Assembly (NCBI RefSeq): GCF_014137975.1
Contig: NZ_JACGWZ010000004.1
Location: 248,001-312,000 of the forward strand
Direction: 5' to 3'
DNA from: Halosaccharopolyspora lacisalsi
GTDB lineage: Bacteria > Actinomycetota > Actinomycetes > Mycobacteriales > Pseudonocardiaceae
Length of the DNA: 64,000 nucleotides
The position numbers and the translations under genes are program-made. Below, one piece after another: positions 38,452 through 47,556 of this stretch. A model generated the notes under the pieces. The model searched no databases. It saw only the letters and a list, made by a program, of their open reading frames with translations, and had not been told where the DNA came from. The number at the start of each line of letters is the position of its first letter. Within the stretch, counting starts at the first letter, position 1.

Positions 38452-39726
38452 TCACTCCTCGACGGTGGGCGGTGGTGGGACGCTGCCTTCGTACCGCTCG
38501 GCGAACTCGAGGACCAGCTGCCCGTAGGAACTGGACTGGTTGTAGCTCATCAGTGCCCGGGTCTGATCACTGCGGCTGGACAGGTCTCCCGAGGGCACCG
38601 ATCCGCACAGGTAGTGACCGGCCGTCGCCGCGGAATCGTCCATGCTCTGCGGGTCTGCCTCGCCGTCACCGTCACCGTCGGTGGCCCAGGTCTGCCAGGT
38701 CGAGGGGATGAACTGCATCGGGCCGACCGCCCTGTCGTGGACGGTGTCACCGTCGAGGCGGCCGTTGTCGGTGTCGGTGACGGTGTCCACACCGCTGCCG
38801 TTGAGCGCGATGCCGATGATCGGTTCGGACGTGTTGCCCTGCGACGTGAGCGTGGAGCCACCGAAGTTGCCGTGCCTGGACTCCACGCGGCCGATCCCGG
38901 CGAGCACGTTCCAGGGAAGGCCGCAGCCGGGCTCCTTCTGCTGCAGCGCGTGCTCGGCGTGGGCGTAGGACTCCAGCGCGGGGGCCGGAACGCCTGTGCT
39001 GCTCGAGGTCTGCTCGGCCCACTCGTGGATCTCGCCGGACGCCTCCGAGCTCAGGGAGCTCTTCTTGGCGGCCAGGGTGACGTCCTGGTCCGAAGGGGCT
39101 CCCGCGTTGCCGACGAGCGTGGCCAGCAGCCCCACGGCCACCGTGGCCGTACCGACCTGCAGGAGCCGCATCCGCGGGTGCATCCGGTGCAGATTGCCCG
39201 ACACGTGCGGTCCGCCGGAGGAGACGCGGGGACGGGGCGTGTCCGGTTCGGCGGCCTTCCGCAGCCAGTTCAGAGCGGGTCGCAGCTTCGGCTCGGCCCG
39301 CTCCCAACGACGGGACAGCCACGCCGTCGCCGGGGCCAGGACCGGATCGGCCCACCGGCGAAAACGATGAGCCGCCACGCGCGAGCGGTCCAGGGCGGTG
39401 CGGAGTACGGGTTCGGCCCGACGCCGGAGGCGTTGAGAAGTCCTGTGCAGCCATGCCAGGGCGGTCGCGAGCAGTGGGGCGACCCACCGCCGGAAGCGGA
39501 GCGCTGTGCGCCGCAGGTGCTCCAGGAGCGCCCTGCCGGTGCGCTCGGTCCGGGCCGGCGGTGCGCTTCGCTCGGGAGCGTGGTGCCCGGATCCCGGAGT
39601 CCGCGAGTTGTCGGGACGATCGGTACCGGGCTGTTCCGCCTCCGGACGATCGGAGTCCGTGCGGTTGTCACCGGGCGGGTCGGGGTCGCCCGGCATCGGG
39701 GATCGATCGGGAGGTTGGGGTGTCAC
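38452..39726 (-). CDS. Membrane-anchored lytic transglycosylase
   Basis: About 424 residues from GTG 39726; ATG 39696 is an alternative. The first 60 residues are Pro/Asp-rich. Residues of about 75-165 hold four Arg/Trp-rich repeats (RFRRW.xP.L..A..WL). A membrane helix follows at about 190-210 (VGTATVAVGLLATLVGNAG). The extracellular C-terminal half is an SLT/MltB-like lytic transglycosylase: catalytic Glu in GIGRVESRHGNFGG, then VGPMQFIPSTWQTWATDGDGDG and SYNQSSSYGQLV. It should cleave peptidoglycan glycan strands. The cytoplasmic repeat region is unusual and discussed under findings. Confidence 0.87.
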   Translation of the reverse strand: MTPQPPDRSPMPGDPDPPGDNRTDSDRPEAEQPGTDRPDNSRTPGSGHHAPERSAPPARTERTGRALLEHLRRTALRFRRWVAPLLATALAWLHRTSQRLRRRAEPVLRTALDRSRVAAHRFRRWADPVLAPATAWLSRRWERAEPKLRPALNWLRKAAEPDTPRPRVSSGGPHVSGNLHRMHPRMRLLQVGTATVAVGLLATLVGNAGAPSDQDVTLAAKKSSLSSEASGEIHEWAEQTSSSTGVPAPALESYAHAEHALQQKEPGCGLPWNVLAGIGRVESRHGNFGGSTLTSQGNTSEPIIGIALNGSGVDTVTDTDNGRLDGDTVHDRAVGPMQFIPSTWQTWATDGDGDGEADPQSMDDSAATAGHYLCGSVPSGDLSSRSDQTRALMSYNQSSSYGQLVLEFAERYEGSVPPPPTVEE

Positions 39727-39839
39727 GGGACCCCAGATTCCCGGCGCACGGGCGTGCGCGCATGGCGGTATGTACTCAACTTGGTACCTAGATATGCCCG
39801 AAAGGGTTACCAGAAGAGGTATTTGGCTACTTACCGTGT

Positions 39840-42173
39840 CTACTCGGTGGGATTTCCGGATTGCTGCGCGGCGATCCACCCCGCGATCTGGGCCCTCGAG
39901 GTGAAGTCGAGCTTGGTCAGGATGTGCTGCACGTGGCCCTCGACGGTGCGCTGCGCGATCACGAGGGCTTCGGCGATCTCCTTGTTGGTCCGCCCCTGCG
40001 TGACGAGTTCGGCGATCTCGCGCTCGCGCCGGGTCAGCGGCATGGGGTGCACGTTGTCGCGCCCCGGTTGGCGGGAGCTCTTCTTCGTCTCGAGAGCGAA
40101 GTCGATCGCCGAGCTCTTCGACATCCGGTACCCCTGCGCGTGGTCGCTCTCGAATTCCTCGTCGCCGAGGGCGGCACGGACCTGACGTACGTGCTCGGTG
40201 CGCTCGGCCTCCAGCACGGTGTAGAAGGCGGGGGCCGTTCGCACCGCCTCCCACACGTTGGCCGCGGCCCCGAAGAGCTTCGCGGCGCGCTCGTTGTTGC
40301 CCTGGCGCTGCGCCACTCGCGCGAGCGTGTCGATGCTGAACGCCGTGGCCAGCATGTTGTCCATGCGGCGCTGCAACCGCAGCGCGTCCTTGGCGGTGAT
40401 CTCGGCGCGGTTCGGCGCTTCGTGCGCGAGCTCTATGTGCGCGATCGCCCACAGGGCGTAGGAGCGCCAGAAGACCTCGCCCAGCAGAGTGCTGCGCTCC
40501 ACGCACTCCTCGAGGAGCGCGATTCCGGCATCGTGGTCACGCCCGAGCCCCCGGGCCAGCCCGAGCCCGAACAGGGCGAAGAGCTCGCCGTCGAGGACCT
40601 CGTGGCGGCGGAACCCGGCCAGCGCCGTGTTGATGAGATCATCGGCGATGCTCAGCTGGCCCCTGAACAGGGCCGCCATCCCCCGGGTGTACTCCAGGTG
40701 GCAGATCTCGACCTCGTCGCCGTAGTAGTGAGCCAGGTTCGCGGCCTCCTCCAGACGGGGGGTGGCGGCCTCCGTGTCCCCCTGGAGCAGCGCGAACCAG
40801 CCGTTGAGGCGCAGCGCTCGGGCGCGCTCGCGCCGGGGTGCGTCGGCTGCCGCCAGCATCCGGTCCAGCCAGTGCCGCGCCTCGCCGTGCAGGCCGCGGA
40901 TGCCCCAGTACTGGCCCATTCGCGTCGCCATCCGCAACCCCACCGTCGCCGCCGTGGATTCGGCCGCGGCCGAACGCAGCGCGGTGCGGAGATTGCCCTG
41001 ATCGCGGCGCAGCCGTTGCACCCATTCCACCTGCCCGGGGCCGAGCCATTCGGCCGCGAACCGTCCGACCAGCCACGCGTACCAGTCGCGGTGCCGGTGT
41101 TCGATCTCCGTTCGCTGGCCGAACGCCGAGAGCTTCTCCTGACCGTATTCGCGCAGGATGTGCGGGAGTCGGTAGCGGCTCTCGCCGTCGGCGTGCTCGT
41201 GCAGCAGGATCGACTTGTCCACCAGGGAGTGCACGACGCTCACCGTGTCGTCACCGGGTTCGGCGACGTACTCGGCGGCCTCCAGGGTGAAGCTGCCGGA
41301 AAAGACCGAGACGTGCGCCCACGTCAGCCGATCCGCCTCCGAGCACAGCTCGTAGCTCCAGTCGATCAGCGCTCGCAGCGACCGTTGGCGGGCCGGAGCA
41401 CCTCGACGCCCCTCGCTGAGCAGGTCGTAGCGCTCGCGGAGCCGTTCCTCGAGCTGCTGCGGGGACAGCGAGCGCAGCCGCACGACGGCCAGCTCGATCG
41501 CCAGCGGATTGCCGTCCAGCCGATGGCACAGCCGCATGAGCACGTGGCCGTTGTCGGCATCGGGCTCGAAGTCCGGCAGCACGGCCCGGGCACGGTCGAC
41601 GAACAGCCGTACCGAGGCGTACTGCTCGTAGGCCTCGGGTGGGGGGAGGTGCTCGGGGTCGGGAGCTTGCAGCGGGGGTACCACCAGGGTGCTCTCGCCC
41701 GCGATGCCGAGGGACTGCCTGCTCGTGGTCAGTACGCGCACCGCGGGACAGGACCGGATCAGGGCGTCGACGAACAGGGCGCATTCCTCGATCAGGTGTT
41801 CGCAGTTGTCGAGCACCAGCAGCATTTCCCGGTTCCTGAGGTGCTCGATGACGGTGTCCACGCCGCTGTCGGCCGAGGTGTCGCCGAGGTTGAGGTGCTC
41901 GATGACGGTGCCGGCCAGCAGGGTCGGATCGTTGAGCTCCTCCAGTTCTACGTGCCAGGCCTTGTCGCGAAAGGTGCGTCGCACGTTGTTCGCCACGCGC
42001 AGCGCCAGCCGGCTCTTGCCGACCCCGCCGGGACCGGTCAGCGTGACCACCCGTGATTCGCCCAACAGTCGTTTGGCGAGAGTGATCTCGTGCCGACGGC
42101 CGACAAAACTCGTGACATCGACCGGGAGGTTGCCCCCGGCCTCCCTGGCACGGGCCCGTGCGGTGGAGTTCAC
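39840..42173 (-). CDS. Large LuxR-type regulator with NB-ARC-like ATPase
   Basis: 777 residues. N-terminal STAND ATPase: Walker A LTGPGGVGKSRLALRVA, Walker B MLLVLDNCEHL, sensor VLTTSRQSLGI, GNPLAIELAVVRLR. The middle 400 residues are TPR-like helical repeats (NGWFALLQGDTEAATPRLEEAANLAHYYGD and similar). The C-terminal LuxR helix-turn-helix is LTRREREIAELVTQGRTNKEIAEALVIAQRTVEGHVQHI. Such signal-transduction ATPases switch on pathways after sensing an unknown ligand. No partner gene is coupled to it. Confidence 0.9.
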   Translation of the reverse strand: MNSTARARAREAGGNLPVDVTSFVGRRHEITLAKRLLGESRVVTLTGPGGVGKSRLALRVANNVRRTFRDKAWHVELEELNDPTLLAGTVIEHLNLGDTSADSGVDTVIEHLRNREMLLVLDNCEHLIEECALFVDALIRSCPAVRVLTTSRQSLGIAGESTLVVPPLQAPDPEHLPPPEAYEQYASVRLFVDRARAVLPDFEPDADNGHVLMRLCHRLDGNPLAIELAVVRLRSLSPQQLEERLRERYDLLSEGRRGAPARQRSLRALIDWSYELCSEADRLTWAHVSVFSGSFTLEAAEYVAEPGDDTVSVVHSLVDKSILLHEHADGESRYRLPHILREYGQEKLSAFGQRTEIEHRHRDWYAWLVGRFAAEWLGPGQVEWVQRLRRDQGNLRTALRSAAAESTAATVGLRMATRMGQYWGIRGLHGEARHWLDRMLAAADAPRRERARALRLNGWFALLQGDTEAATPRLEEAANLAHYYGDEVEICHLEYTRGMAALFRGQLSIADDLINTALAGFRRHEVLDGELFALFGLGLARGLGRDHDAGIALLEECVERSTLLGEVFWRSYALWAIAHIELAHEAPNRAEITAKDALRLQRRMDNMLATAFSIDTLARVAQRQGNNERAAKLFGAAANVWEAVRTAPAFYTVLEAERTEHVRQVRAALGDEEFESDHAQGYRMSKSSAIDFALETKKSSRQPGRDNVHPMPLTRREREIAELVTQGRTNKEIAEALVIAQRTVEGHVQHILTKLDFTSRAQIAGWIAAQQSGNPTE

Positions 42174-42202
42174 GCCGCGAGCGTAACTCGCGAACAGGGT
42201 CT

Positions 42203-42613
42203 CTACCTGCGGATTCGCCTTCGCGAAGGCAGCAGGAACACCACGAGCAGGCCCGCGGCCGCCCCCAGCGCGTCCACCGTGGCGTCGAGGACGTCACCGC
42301 TGCGGTTCAGGGGGAGGATCGCTTGCAGGGCCTCCGAAGTCGCCGCATAGCAGAGAAGTCCGACCGACAGCCCCCCGAGCGGCAGCCGGCCCACACCACC
42401 GGTGACGGCCAGCAGGGCGAACAGCAGCAGGTGCACGACCTTGTCGGTGCCCGGTGGAGCCGTGGGCACTCCGGAGGCGGGAGTGAAAAGAATCACCAGG
42501 CTGATCGCGAGCACGATGATGAAGGGCGCACGAGCCCAGTGCGCTCTGTAAGGATCCAGCAACGATGCTCCCGTATCGTCCATCAGGTGGGCGGCTGTGT
42601 ACTGCGAGAGCAT
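42203..42613 (-). CDS. VanZ-like membrane protein
   Basis: 136 residues (start uncertain; ATG 42583 would give 126). Four membrane helices with VanZ-type features: TDKVVHLLLFALLAVTGG and a later SEALQAILPLNRSGDVLDATVDALGAAAG, where the R-x-G-D-x-x-D segment is the family hallmark. VanZ proteins are small membrane proteins, one of which gives low-level teicoplanin resistance; most have no known role. It is divergent from pyk. Confidence 0.75.
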   Translation of the reverse strand: MLSQYTAAHLMDDTGASLLDPYRAHWARAPFIIVLAISLVILFTPASGVPTAPPGTDKVVHLLLFALLAVTGGVGRLPLGGLSVGLLCYAATSEALQAILPLNRSGDVLDATVDALGAAAGLLVVFLLPSRRRIRR

Positions 42614-42623
42614 ATCGACGGAT

Positions 42624-42640
42624 TAGGCTGAGGGACCGTG
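42624..42640 (+). promoter_or_regulatory. Near-leaderless promoter candidate of pyk
   Basis: TAGGCT at 42624-42629 is 8 nt from GTG 42638. The intervening TGAGGGAC could serve as -10/start spacer or, less likely, as a Shine-Dalgarno. Confidence 0.35.
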
Positions 42641-44059
42641 AGTCGACGCGCCAAGATCGTTTGTACTATGGGCCCAGCCACCGCGACACCGGAGAAGGTG
42701 GCCGAGCTCGTCAGCAGCGGCATGAACGTGGCGAGGATGAACTTCAGCCACGGCAGCCACGCCGATCATCAGCAGGTCTACGACATGGTCCGCACGGCGG
42801 CCGGGGAGTCGGGACGTGCGGTCGGCGTTCTCGCGGACCTTCAGGGGCCGAAGATTCGTCTCGGCACGTTCGCCACCGGACCGGTCGAGTGGCGTACTGG
42901 TGATGTCGTGCGGATCACGGTCGACGACGTCCAGGGCACCCATGACCGTGTGTCCACCACCTACAAGGGGTTGACCTCCGACGCCAAGGCCGGTGACCGG
43001 CTGCTGGTGGACGACGGCAAGGTCGATATGACGATCACCGCCGTGGAGGGCAACGACGTGGTCTGCGAGGTCGTCGAGGGCGGCCCCGTCTCGGACCACA
43101 AGGGACTGTCCATGCCGGGGATGGACCTCTCGGTGCCCGCGTTGTCCACCAAGGACGTCGAGGACCTGGAGTACGCCCTCGCCCTGGGTGTGGACTTCAT
43201 CGCCCTGTCCTTCGTGCGCACCCCCGCCGACATCGACCTCGTGCACCAGGTCATGGACCGGGTCGGCAAGCGGCTTCCGGTCATCGCCAAGCTGGAGAAG
43301 CCGGAGGCCGTGGACAACCTCGAAGCCATCGTGCTGGCCTTCGACGGTGTCATGGTCGCCCGTGGGGACCTCGGCGTCGAGCTGCCGCTCGAACACGTCC
43401 CGCTGGTGCAGAAGAAGGCCATCCGGATCGCTCGGGAGAACGCCAAGCCGGTGATCGTGGCGACCCAGATGCTCGACTCGATGATCAGCAACTCCCGTCC
43501 GACCAGGGCCGAGGCCTCCGACGTGGCCAACGCCGTGCTCGACGGCACGGACGCGGTGATGCTCTCCGGCGAGACCAGCGTCGGGCGGTACCCGATCGAC
43601 ACGGTGCGGACCATGTCCAGCATCGTCGAGGCGGTCGAGGAGGGATCGCCCACACCGGTCGAGCTCAGCCACGTGCCGCGCACCAAGCGCGGGGTGCTCT
43701 CCTACGCGGCCCGCGACATCGGTGAGCGGCTCAACGCCAAGGCGCTCGTGGCCTTCACCCAGTCCGGTGACACCGTCCGGCGGCTCGCGCGGCTGCACAC
43801 CCGGGTGCCGCTGTTGGCCTTCACCCCGGAGGAGTCCGTTCGCAGTCAGCTGGCTCTCACTTGGGGGACGGAGACCTTCCTGGTGACTAAGGTGGACACC
43901 ACTGACCAGATGGTTCGCCAGGTGGACCAGGCGATGTTGTCGATCGGGCGTTCGCAGAGCGGGGACACGGTCGTCATCGTCGCCGGTTCGCCCCCGGGCA
44001 CCGTCGGTTCCACGAACCTGATCCGGGTGCATCGATTGGGCGAGGAAGACCACGTGTGA
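42638..44059 (+). CDS. pyk: Pyruvate kinase
   Basis: Final glycolytic step, phosphoenolpyruvate + ADP to pyruvate + ATP; 473 residues. RRAKIVCTMGPAT at the N-terminus, MNVARMNFSHGSH, the active-site Lys/Glu in VIAKLEKPEAVDNLEAI, metal-binding VMVARGDLGVELPLE, and VATQMLDSMISNSRPTRAEASDVANAVLDG are all typical. The C-terminal allosteric domain is present. Followed by tesB, as in M. tuberculosis (pykA-tesB1). Confidence 0.97.
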   Translation: MSRRAKIVCTMGPATATPEKVAELVSSGMNVARMNFSHGSHADHQQVYDMVRTAAGESGRAVGVLADLQGPKIRLGTFATGPVEWRTGDVVRITVDDVQGTHDRVSTTYKGLTSDAKAGDRLLVDDGKVDMTITAVEGNDVVCEVVEGGPVSDHKGLSMPGMDLSVPALSTKDVEDLEYALALGVDFIALSFVRTPADIDLVHQVMDRVGKRLPVIAKLEKPEAVDNLEAIVLAFDGVMVARGDLGVELPLEHVPLVQKKAIRIARENAKPVIVATQMLDSMISNSRPTRAEASDVANAVLDGTDAVMLSGETSVGRYPIDTVRTMSSIVEAVEEGSPTPVELSHVPRTKRGVLSYAARDIGERLNAKALVAFTQSGDTVRRLARLHTRVPLLAFTPEESVRSQLALTWGTETFLVTKVDTTDQMVRQVDQAMLSIGRSQSGDTVVIVAGSPPGTVGSTNLIRVHRLGEEDHV

Positions 44060-44146
44060 GCACCGGGTGCCGCTTTGGTCGGTGTCGATGACCCCCTTTT
44101 TTCCGCACCGGACGGTTTCACGATCAACGACACGAGGAGCATGGAA

Positions 44147-45088
44147 GTGACCGAAGCGGCTCGAGCCGCCGCCGCCGATCCGGCCGGCGTTCACGAGAGT
44201 TCCGTGCCAGTGGATGTCAACGGGCTTCCGCACGGCCAGCCCGTGCTCGATCGTCTCGTGGCCCTGTTGGACCTGGAGCCGATCGAGGAGAACATCTTCC
44301 GCGGGGTCAGCCCCGCGGAGTCGCCGGTGCGGGTCTTCGGCGGTCAGGTCGCGGGGCAGGCGCTGGTTGCCGCCGGTCGGACCGTGCCCACCGATCGGCG
44401 GGTGCACTCGCTGCACGCGTATTTCATCCGGCCGGGTGACCCGAGCGTGCCGATCGTCTACGAGGTCGACCGCACCCGTGACGGCCGCTCGTTCACCACC
44501 CGGCGGGTCGTGGCGGTTCAGCACGGCAAGACGATCTTCTCGTTGTCGGCCTCCTTCCAGATCGACGAGGACGGCATCGATCACGCCGAGGCGATGCCGG
44601 AGGTACCCGATCCCGAGACCCTGCCGAGCTACGGGGAGCTGATCGGGGAGTTGCGGAACAAGCTGGGCGGTATCGCCAACCTCCCGCGACCGATCGACGT
44701 TCGCTACGTCACCGAGCCGCCGTGGACGCGCCGGGAGAGCGGGCCGAGCGAGGCGCGCAACCAGGTCTGGATGCGTGCCGACGGCACGTTGCCCGATGAC
44801 GACCTGCTGCACGTGTGCCTGCTGGCCTACGCTTCCGACATGACCCTGCTCGACTCGGTTCTGGCGCGGCACGGGGTCTACTGGGGCCTGGACGAGGTGG
44901 CCGGAGCGAGTCTGGACCACGCCATGTGGTTCCACCGCCCGTTCCGGGCCGACGACTGGTTCCTCTACGACTGCTCCTCGCCCAGCGCTTCGGGCTCCAG
45001 GGGACTGGCCACCGGGCGTTTCTTCAGCCGTGACGGTGGCCTCGTGGCCACGGTGGTCCAGGAGGGACTGCTCCGCGTGCGGGACTGA
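44147..45088 (+). CDS. tesB: Acyl-CoA thioesterase II
   Basis: Double-hotdog thioesterase of about 313 residues that hydrolyses acyl-CoA to free acid and CoA. RVFGGQVAGQALVAAGRTV, LHAYFIRPGDPSVPIVYEV, the Asp-containing second hotdog (LLAYASDMTLLDS) and the near-terminal SGSRGLATGRFFSRDGGLVATVVQEGLLR (catalytic Thr/Gln region) are diagnostic. GTG 44147 lies 7 nt after GAGGAG; ATG 44141 is too close to it but possible. A terminator overlaps its stop. Confidence 0.94.
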   Translation: MTEAARAAAADPAGVHESSVPVDVNGLPHGQPVLDRLVALLDLEPIEENIFRGVSPAESPVRVFGGQVAGQALVAAGRTVPTDRRVHSLHAYFIRPGDPSVPIVYEVDRTRDGRSFTTRRVVAVQHGKTIFSLSASFQIDEDGIDHAEAMPEVPDPETLPSYGELIGELRNKLGGIANLPRPIDVRYVTEPPWTRRESGPSEARNQVWMRADGTLPDDDLLHVCLLAYASDMTLLDSVLARHGVYWGLDEVAGASLDHAMWFHRPFRADDWFLYDCSSPSASGSRGLATGRFFSRDGGLVATVVQEGLLRVRD

Positions 45089-45121
45089 TTCGCTGATCAT
45101 CGGGCGAATCTGAGTGTTTTT
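45087..45121 (+). terminator. Rho-independent terminator after tesB
   Basis: GATTCGC (45087-45093) pairs with GCGAATC (45104-45110), followed within 6 nt by a run of five T. This is the one classical stem-plus-T-tract terminator in the window. Confidence 0.75.
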
Positions 45122-45160
45122 ACGCTGTCGGGTGGTGGACTCGTCTCCCAGCTTGGTCCC

Positions 45161-46927
45161 ATGACCGAGCCGGAAAGAGACGAAGCCCTGCTGGCGGTGG
45201 CCGACGAGCTCACCGTCGTGGGGCAGCGGTTGGTCGCGTTGAGTGATGCAGTGCGCGTTCGGGCTGCCGAGCCCTCGGGCCAGCCATCACGGGGAAGCCG
45301 CCCGGTTCCGCCTGCGGAGCCACTTTCGCCGGAGGGCCCGACGGAAGCCGAAGAGGAGTGGGGGGCCGAGGATGAGGCGCCTCCGCCCCGTGACCTCGGT
45401 GAGCGGTGGGCGGCCGGCCGCGTGCTCGCCTGGGTCGGCGGTGCGGTGACGCTGCTCGGCGTGGTGTTCCTGCTGGTCCTGGCCGTGCAGCGTGGTTGGC
45501 TCAGCCCGACGTTCCGCGTGCTCGGCGGAGTGGGGCTGGGCGCGGCGCTGCTCGGTGCGGGGTACTGGGTGTACCGCCGTTCCGGGAACAGGACGGGCGG
45601 GTACGCGCTGGCGGCGACGGGATTCGCCGTGCTCTACCTGGACGTCGTGGCCGCCACGACGTTGTACGGGTACCTGCCCGTGGCCGGGGGACTGGGGGCC
45701 GGGCTCCTGATCGCCGGTGGCGGGCTGCTGCTCGCCGATCACTGGCGAGCGCAGCCGCTGGCCGTGGGGGCGGTGCTGGGGTGCGCCGTGTGCTCTCCGC
45801 TCATCACCCAGCGGCCGGACGCCGTGCTGATCGGTTTCCTGGTGCTCCTGCAGGTCGCCGCCGCACCGGTACAGCTCCGGCACGGTTGGTCCCGGCTGAC
45901 CGTGGCGGCCGCCCTCCCCGGCGTGCTGGCCGCGTTGATCGCCGACATGTGGGCCCTGGTCCTTCCGGTGGACCGCCTCGCCATCGTGATCGCCGTGAGC
46001 GTCGTCGCCCTGGTGGGCGTGGTGGTCGCGACGATGACGGCCCGGGTGCGGCCCCACGACGGAACCACCGCGATCGGGATGCTGGTGGCGTCCCCGGCGC
46101 CCGTACTGCTCGCCGCGCCACTGCTGGAACGTGTGGAGGCCGGTTTCCTCGCTTCGGGGGTGGGCGCGGCGCTGCTGGTGCTGTGGGGCGCGGCCCGGTT
46201 CACGTCTTCCGCACGGCTTCCCTCGCGGTTCGTGGCGACGGCCGGAGCGGCGGGAGCCGTCGCGGTGGTGCAGGCCACGACGACGTTCCTCGACTCGTCG
46301 ACCTGGGCTATCGCGCTGCTCTGCGAGGCACTGCTGTTGGTCCTGGCAGCTCGGGGACTGCGCAGTGGCGGAGCGCTGCTCGGGGCGCTGTGCTACGCCG
46401 CCGTCGGTTTCTGCGCGGCCCTGGTCCACGACATCCCGCCGCTCGCGCTGCTGGACCTCTCCGGTGCGGAAGGAGTGCCCGGGGTGCTGGTCGGGCTGTT
46501 GGTCACGGCGACCGTCGTGGCGATCCCGGCGACGGCGACTCGGCTAGCGGTGTTGCCCGGCTTGCCCCGGGCGCCCGTGCTGTGGGGATTCGCGGGGATT
46601 CTCCTGCTTTACGCGACGTCGAGCGCCACGATGGCCGTGGTCCTGCTGGTGCGGGAGGATCGCGCGGGCTTTCTCACGGGGCATGTCCTGATCACGCTGA
46701 GCTGGGTCGTGGCGGCGATCGTGCTGCTGCTTCGCGGGGTCCGCGTGTCGTACCTGCGGATGGCGGGCGTGGTGCTGCTGCCGGTGTCGTTGGCCAAGCT
46801 GTTCCTGTTCGACCTCGCCACGCTGGACGGGTTCGCCAGGGTGGTGGCGTTCCTGTGCACGGGCCTGGTGCTGCTGGCGGCCGGTGTGCGCTACGCCCGA
46901 CTGATCGCCGGAGAGGCGAACGACTGA
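45161..46927 (+). CDS. DUF2339 polytopic membrane protein
   Basis: 588 residues. A hydrophilic N-terminus (about 90 residues, acidic and Pro-rich, starting with a short helical region) is followed by some 14-16 hydrophobic helices. The segment LGERWAAGRVLAWVGGAVTLLGVVFLLVLAVQRGWLSPTFRVLGG is the characteristic opening of DUF2339 proteins. The function of the family is unknown. ATG start; no ribosome site is obvious. It stands alone between a terminator and a convergent Lrp regulator. Confidence 0.8.
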   Translation: MTEPERDEALLAVADELTVVGQRLVALSDAVRVRAAEPSGQPSRGSRPVPPAEPLSPEGPTEAEEEWGAEDEAPPPRDLGERWAAGRVLAWVGGAVTLLGVVFLLVLAVQRGWLSPTFRVLGGVGLGAALLGAGYWVYRRSGNRTGGYALAATGFAVLYLDVVAATTLYGYLPVAGGLGAGLLIAGGGLLLADHWRAQPLAVGAVLGCAVCSPLITQRPDAVLIGFLVLLQVAAAPVQLRHGWSRLTVAAALPGVLAALIADMWALVLPVDRLAIVIAVSVVALVGVVVATMTARVRPHDGTTAIGMLVASPAPVLLAAPLLERVEAGFLASGVGAALLVLWGAARFTSSARLPSRFVATAGAAGAVAVVQATTTFLDSSTWAIALLCEALLLVLAARGLRSGGALLGALCYAAVGFCAALVHDIPPLALLDLSGAEGVPGVLVGLLVTATVVAIPATATRLAVLPGLPRAPVLWGFAGILLLYATSSATMAVVLLVREDRAGFLTGHVLITLSWVVAAIVLLLRGVRVSYLRMAGVVLLPVSLAKLFLFDLATLDGFARVVAFLCTGLVLLAAGVRYARLIAGEAND

Positions 46928-46951
46928 CCCGACCACCGGCGAGGTGGGGGT

Positions 46952-47455
46952 TCACGTGCGGCGACGCCGGGTCGGGCGCAGGTGCTGCGGTGGTGTCAGG
47001 GCGCGGGTGTGCACCTGCTCCAGCACGATCGAACTGGTGAAGTTGCGAACCTCCGTGCGCGCGGAGAGCTTGTCCACCAGGAAGCTCTGCAGGTGCGCGC
47101 TGTCGGCCACCGCCACGTGCAACAGGAAGTCGGCCTGACCGCTGACGTGCAGCAGTGAACGTGTCTCGGATTGACTCATCACGAACTCGCGGAACGAGTC
47201 GACCACGGCGCGCGTGTGCGGGCGCACGTTGATCGAGACCACCGCCTCCAGGGGCAGTCCCGTGGCGGCGGGGTCGACGTCGATGTGCGATCCGGTGATC
47301 ACACCCTGTTCCCGGAGCCGCCGGACGCGTTGCAGGCAGGTCGACGCGGCGAGTCCGACCCGCTCGGCCAGGGTTCGGTTCGCCAACGTCGCGTCGTTCT
47401 GCAACTCCTCCAGGATTCGCCAGTCGACCGAATCCAGTTCCACAAAATCAGTCAT
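46952..47455 (-). CDS. Lrp/AsnC-family regulator
   Basis: 167 residues. N-terminal winged helix (LDSVDWRILEELQNDATLANRTLAERVGLAASTCLQRVRRLREQGVI) and C-terminal RAM/ligand domain (VVSINVRPHTRAVVDSF, LLHVSGQADFLLHVAVADSAHLQSFLVDKLS). Such regulators sense amino acids. Divergent from a LysE-family exporter, so it probably activates that gene when its amino-acid substrate accumulates. A GAATATTC palindrome at 47460-47467 just upstream may be part of its site. Confidence 0.9.
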   Translation of the reverse strand: MTDFVELDSVDWRILEELQNDATLANRTLAERVGLAASTCLQRVRRLREQGVITGSHIDVDPAATGLPLEAVVSINVRPHTRAVVDSFREFVMSQSETRSLLHVSGQADFLLHVAVADSAHLQSFLVDKLSARTEVRNFTSSIVLEQVHTRALTPPQHLRPTRRRRT

Positions 47456-47556
47456 AGCCGAATATTCTATGCTCGAGGTGGAACCAGGTCGAATGACCGA
47501 AGCACGATATCCCCGTCAGTCGAACTTGTTGCGTAGTGAACTCGGAGGATGTCGTC

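Noticed and set aside
39727-40506. N-terminal 260-codon extension of the transglycosylase
   Set aside because: Overlaps the LuxR-type gene in another frame and is low-complexity Arg/Ala/His sequence.
39861-42056. 731-codon forward ORF
   Set aside because: Opposite-strand shadow of the LuxR-type ATPase gene, whose motifs are unambiguous.
42623-45100. 825-codon reverse ORF spanning pyk and tesB
   Set aside because: Shadow across two well-defined genes; the composition is His/Arg/Val-rich and lacks any domain.
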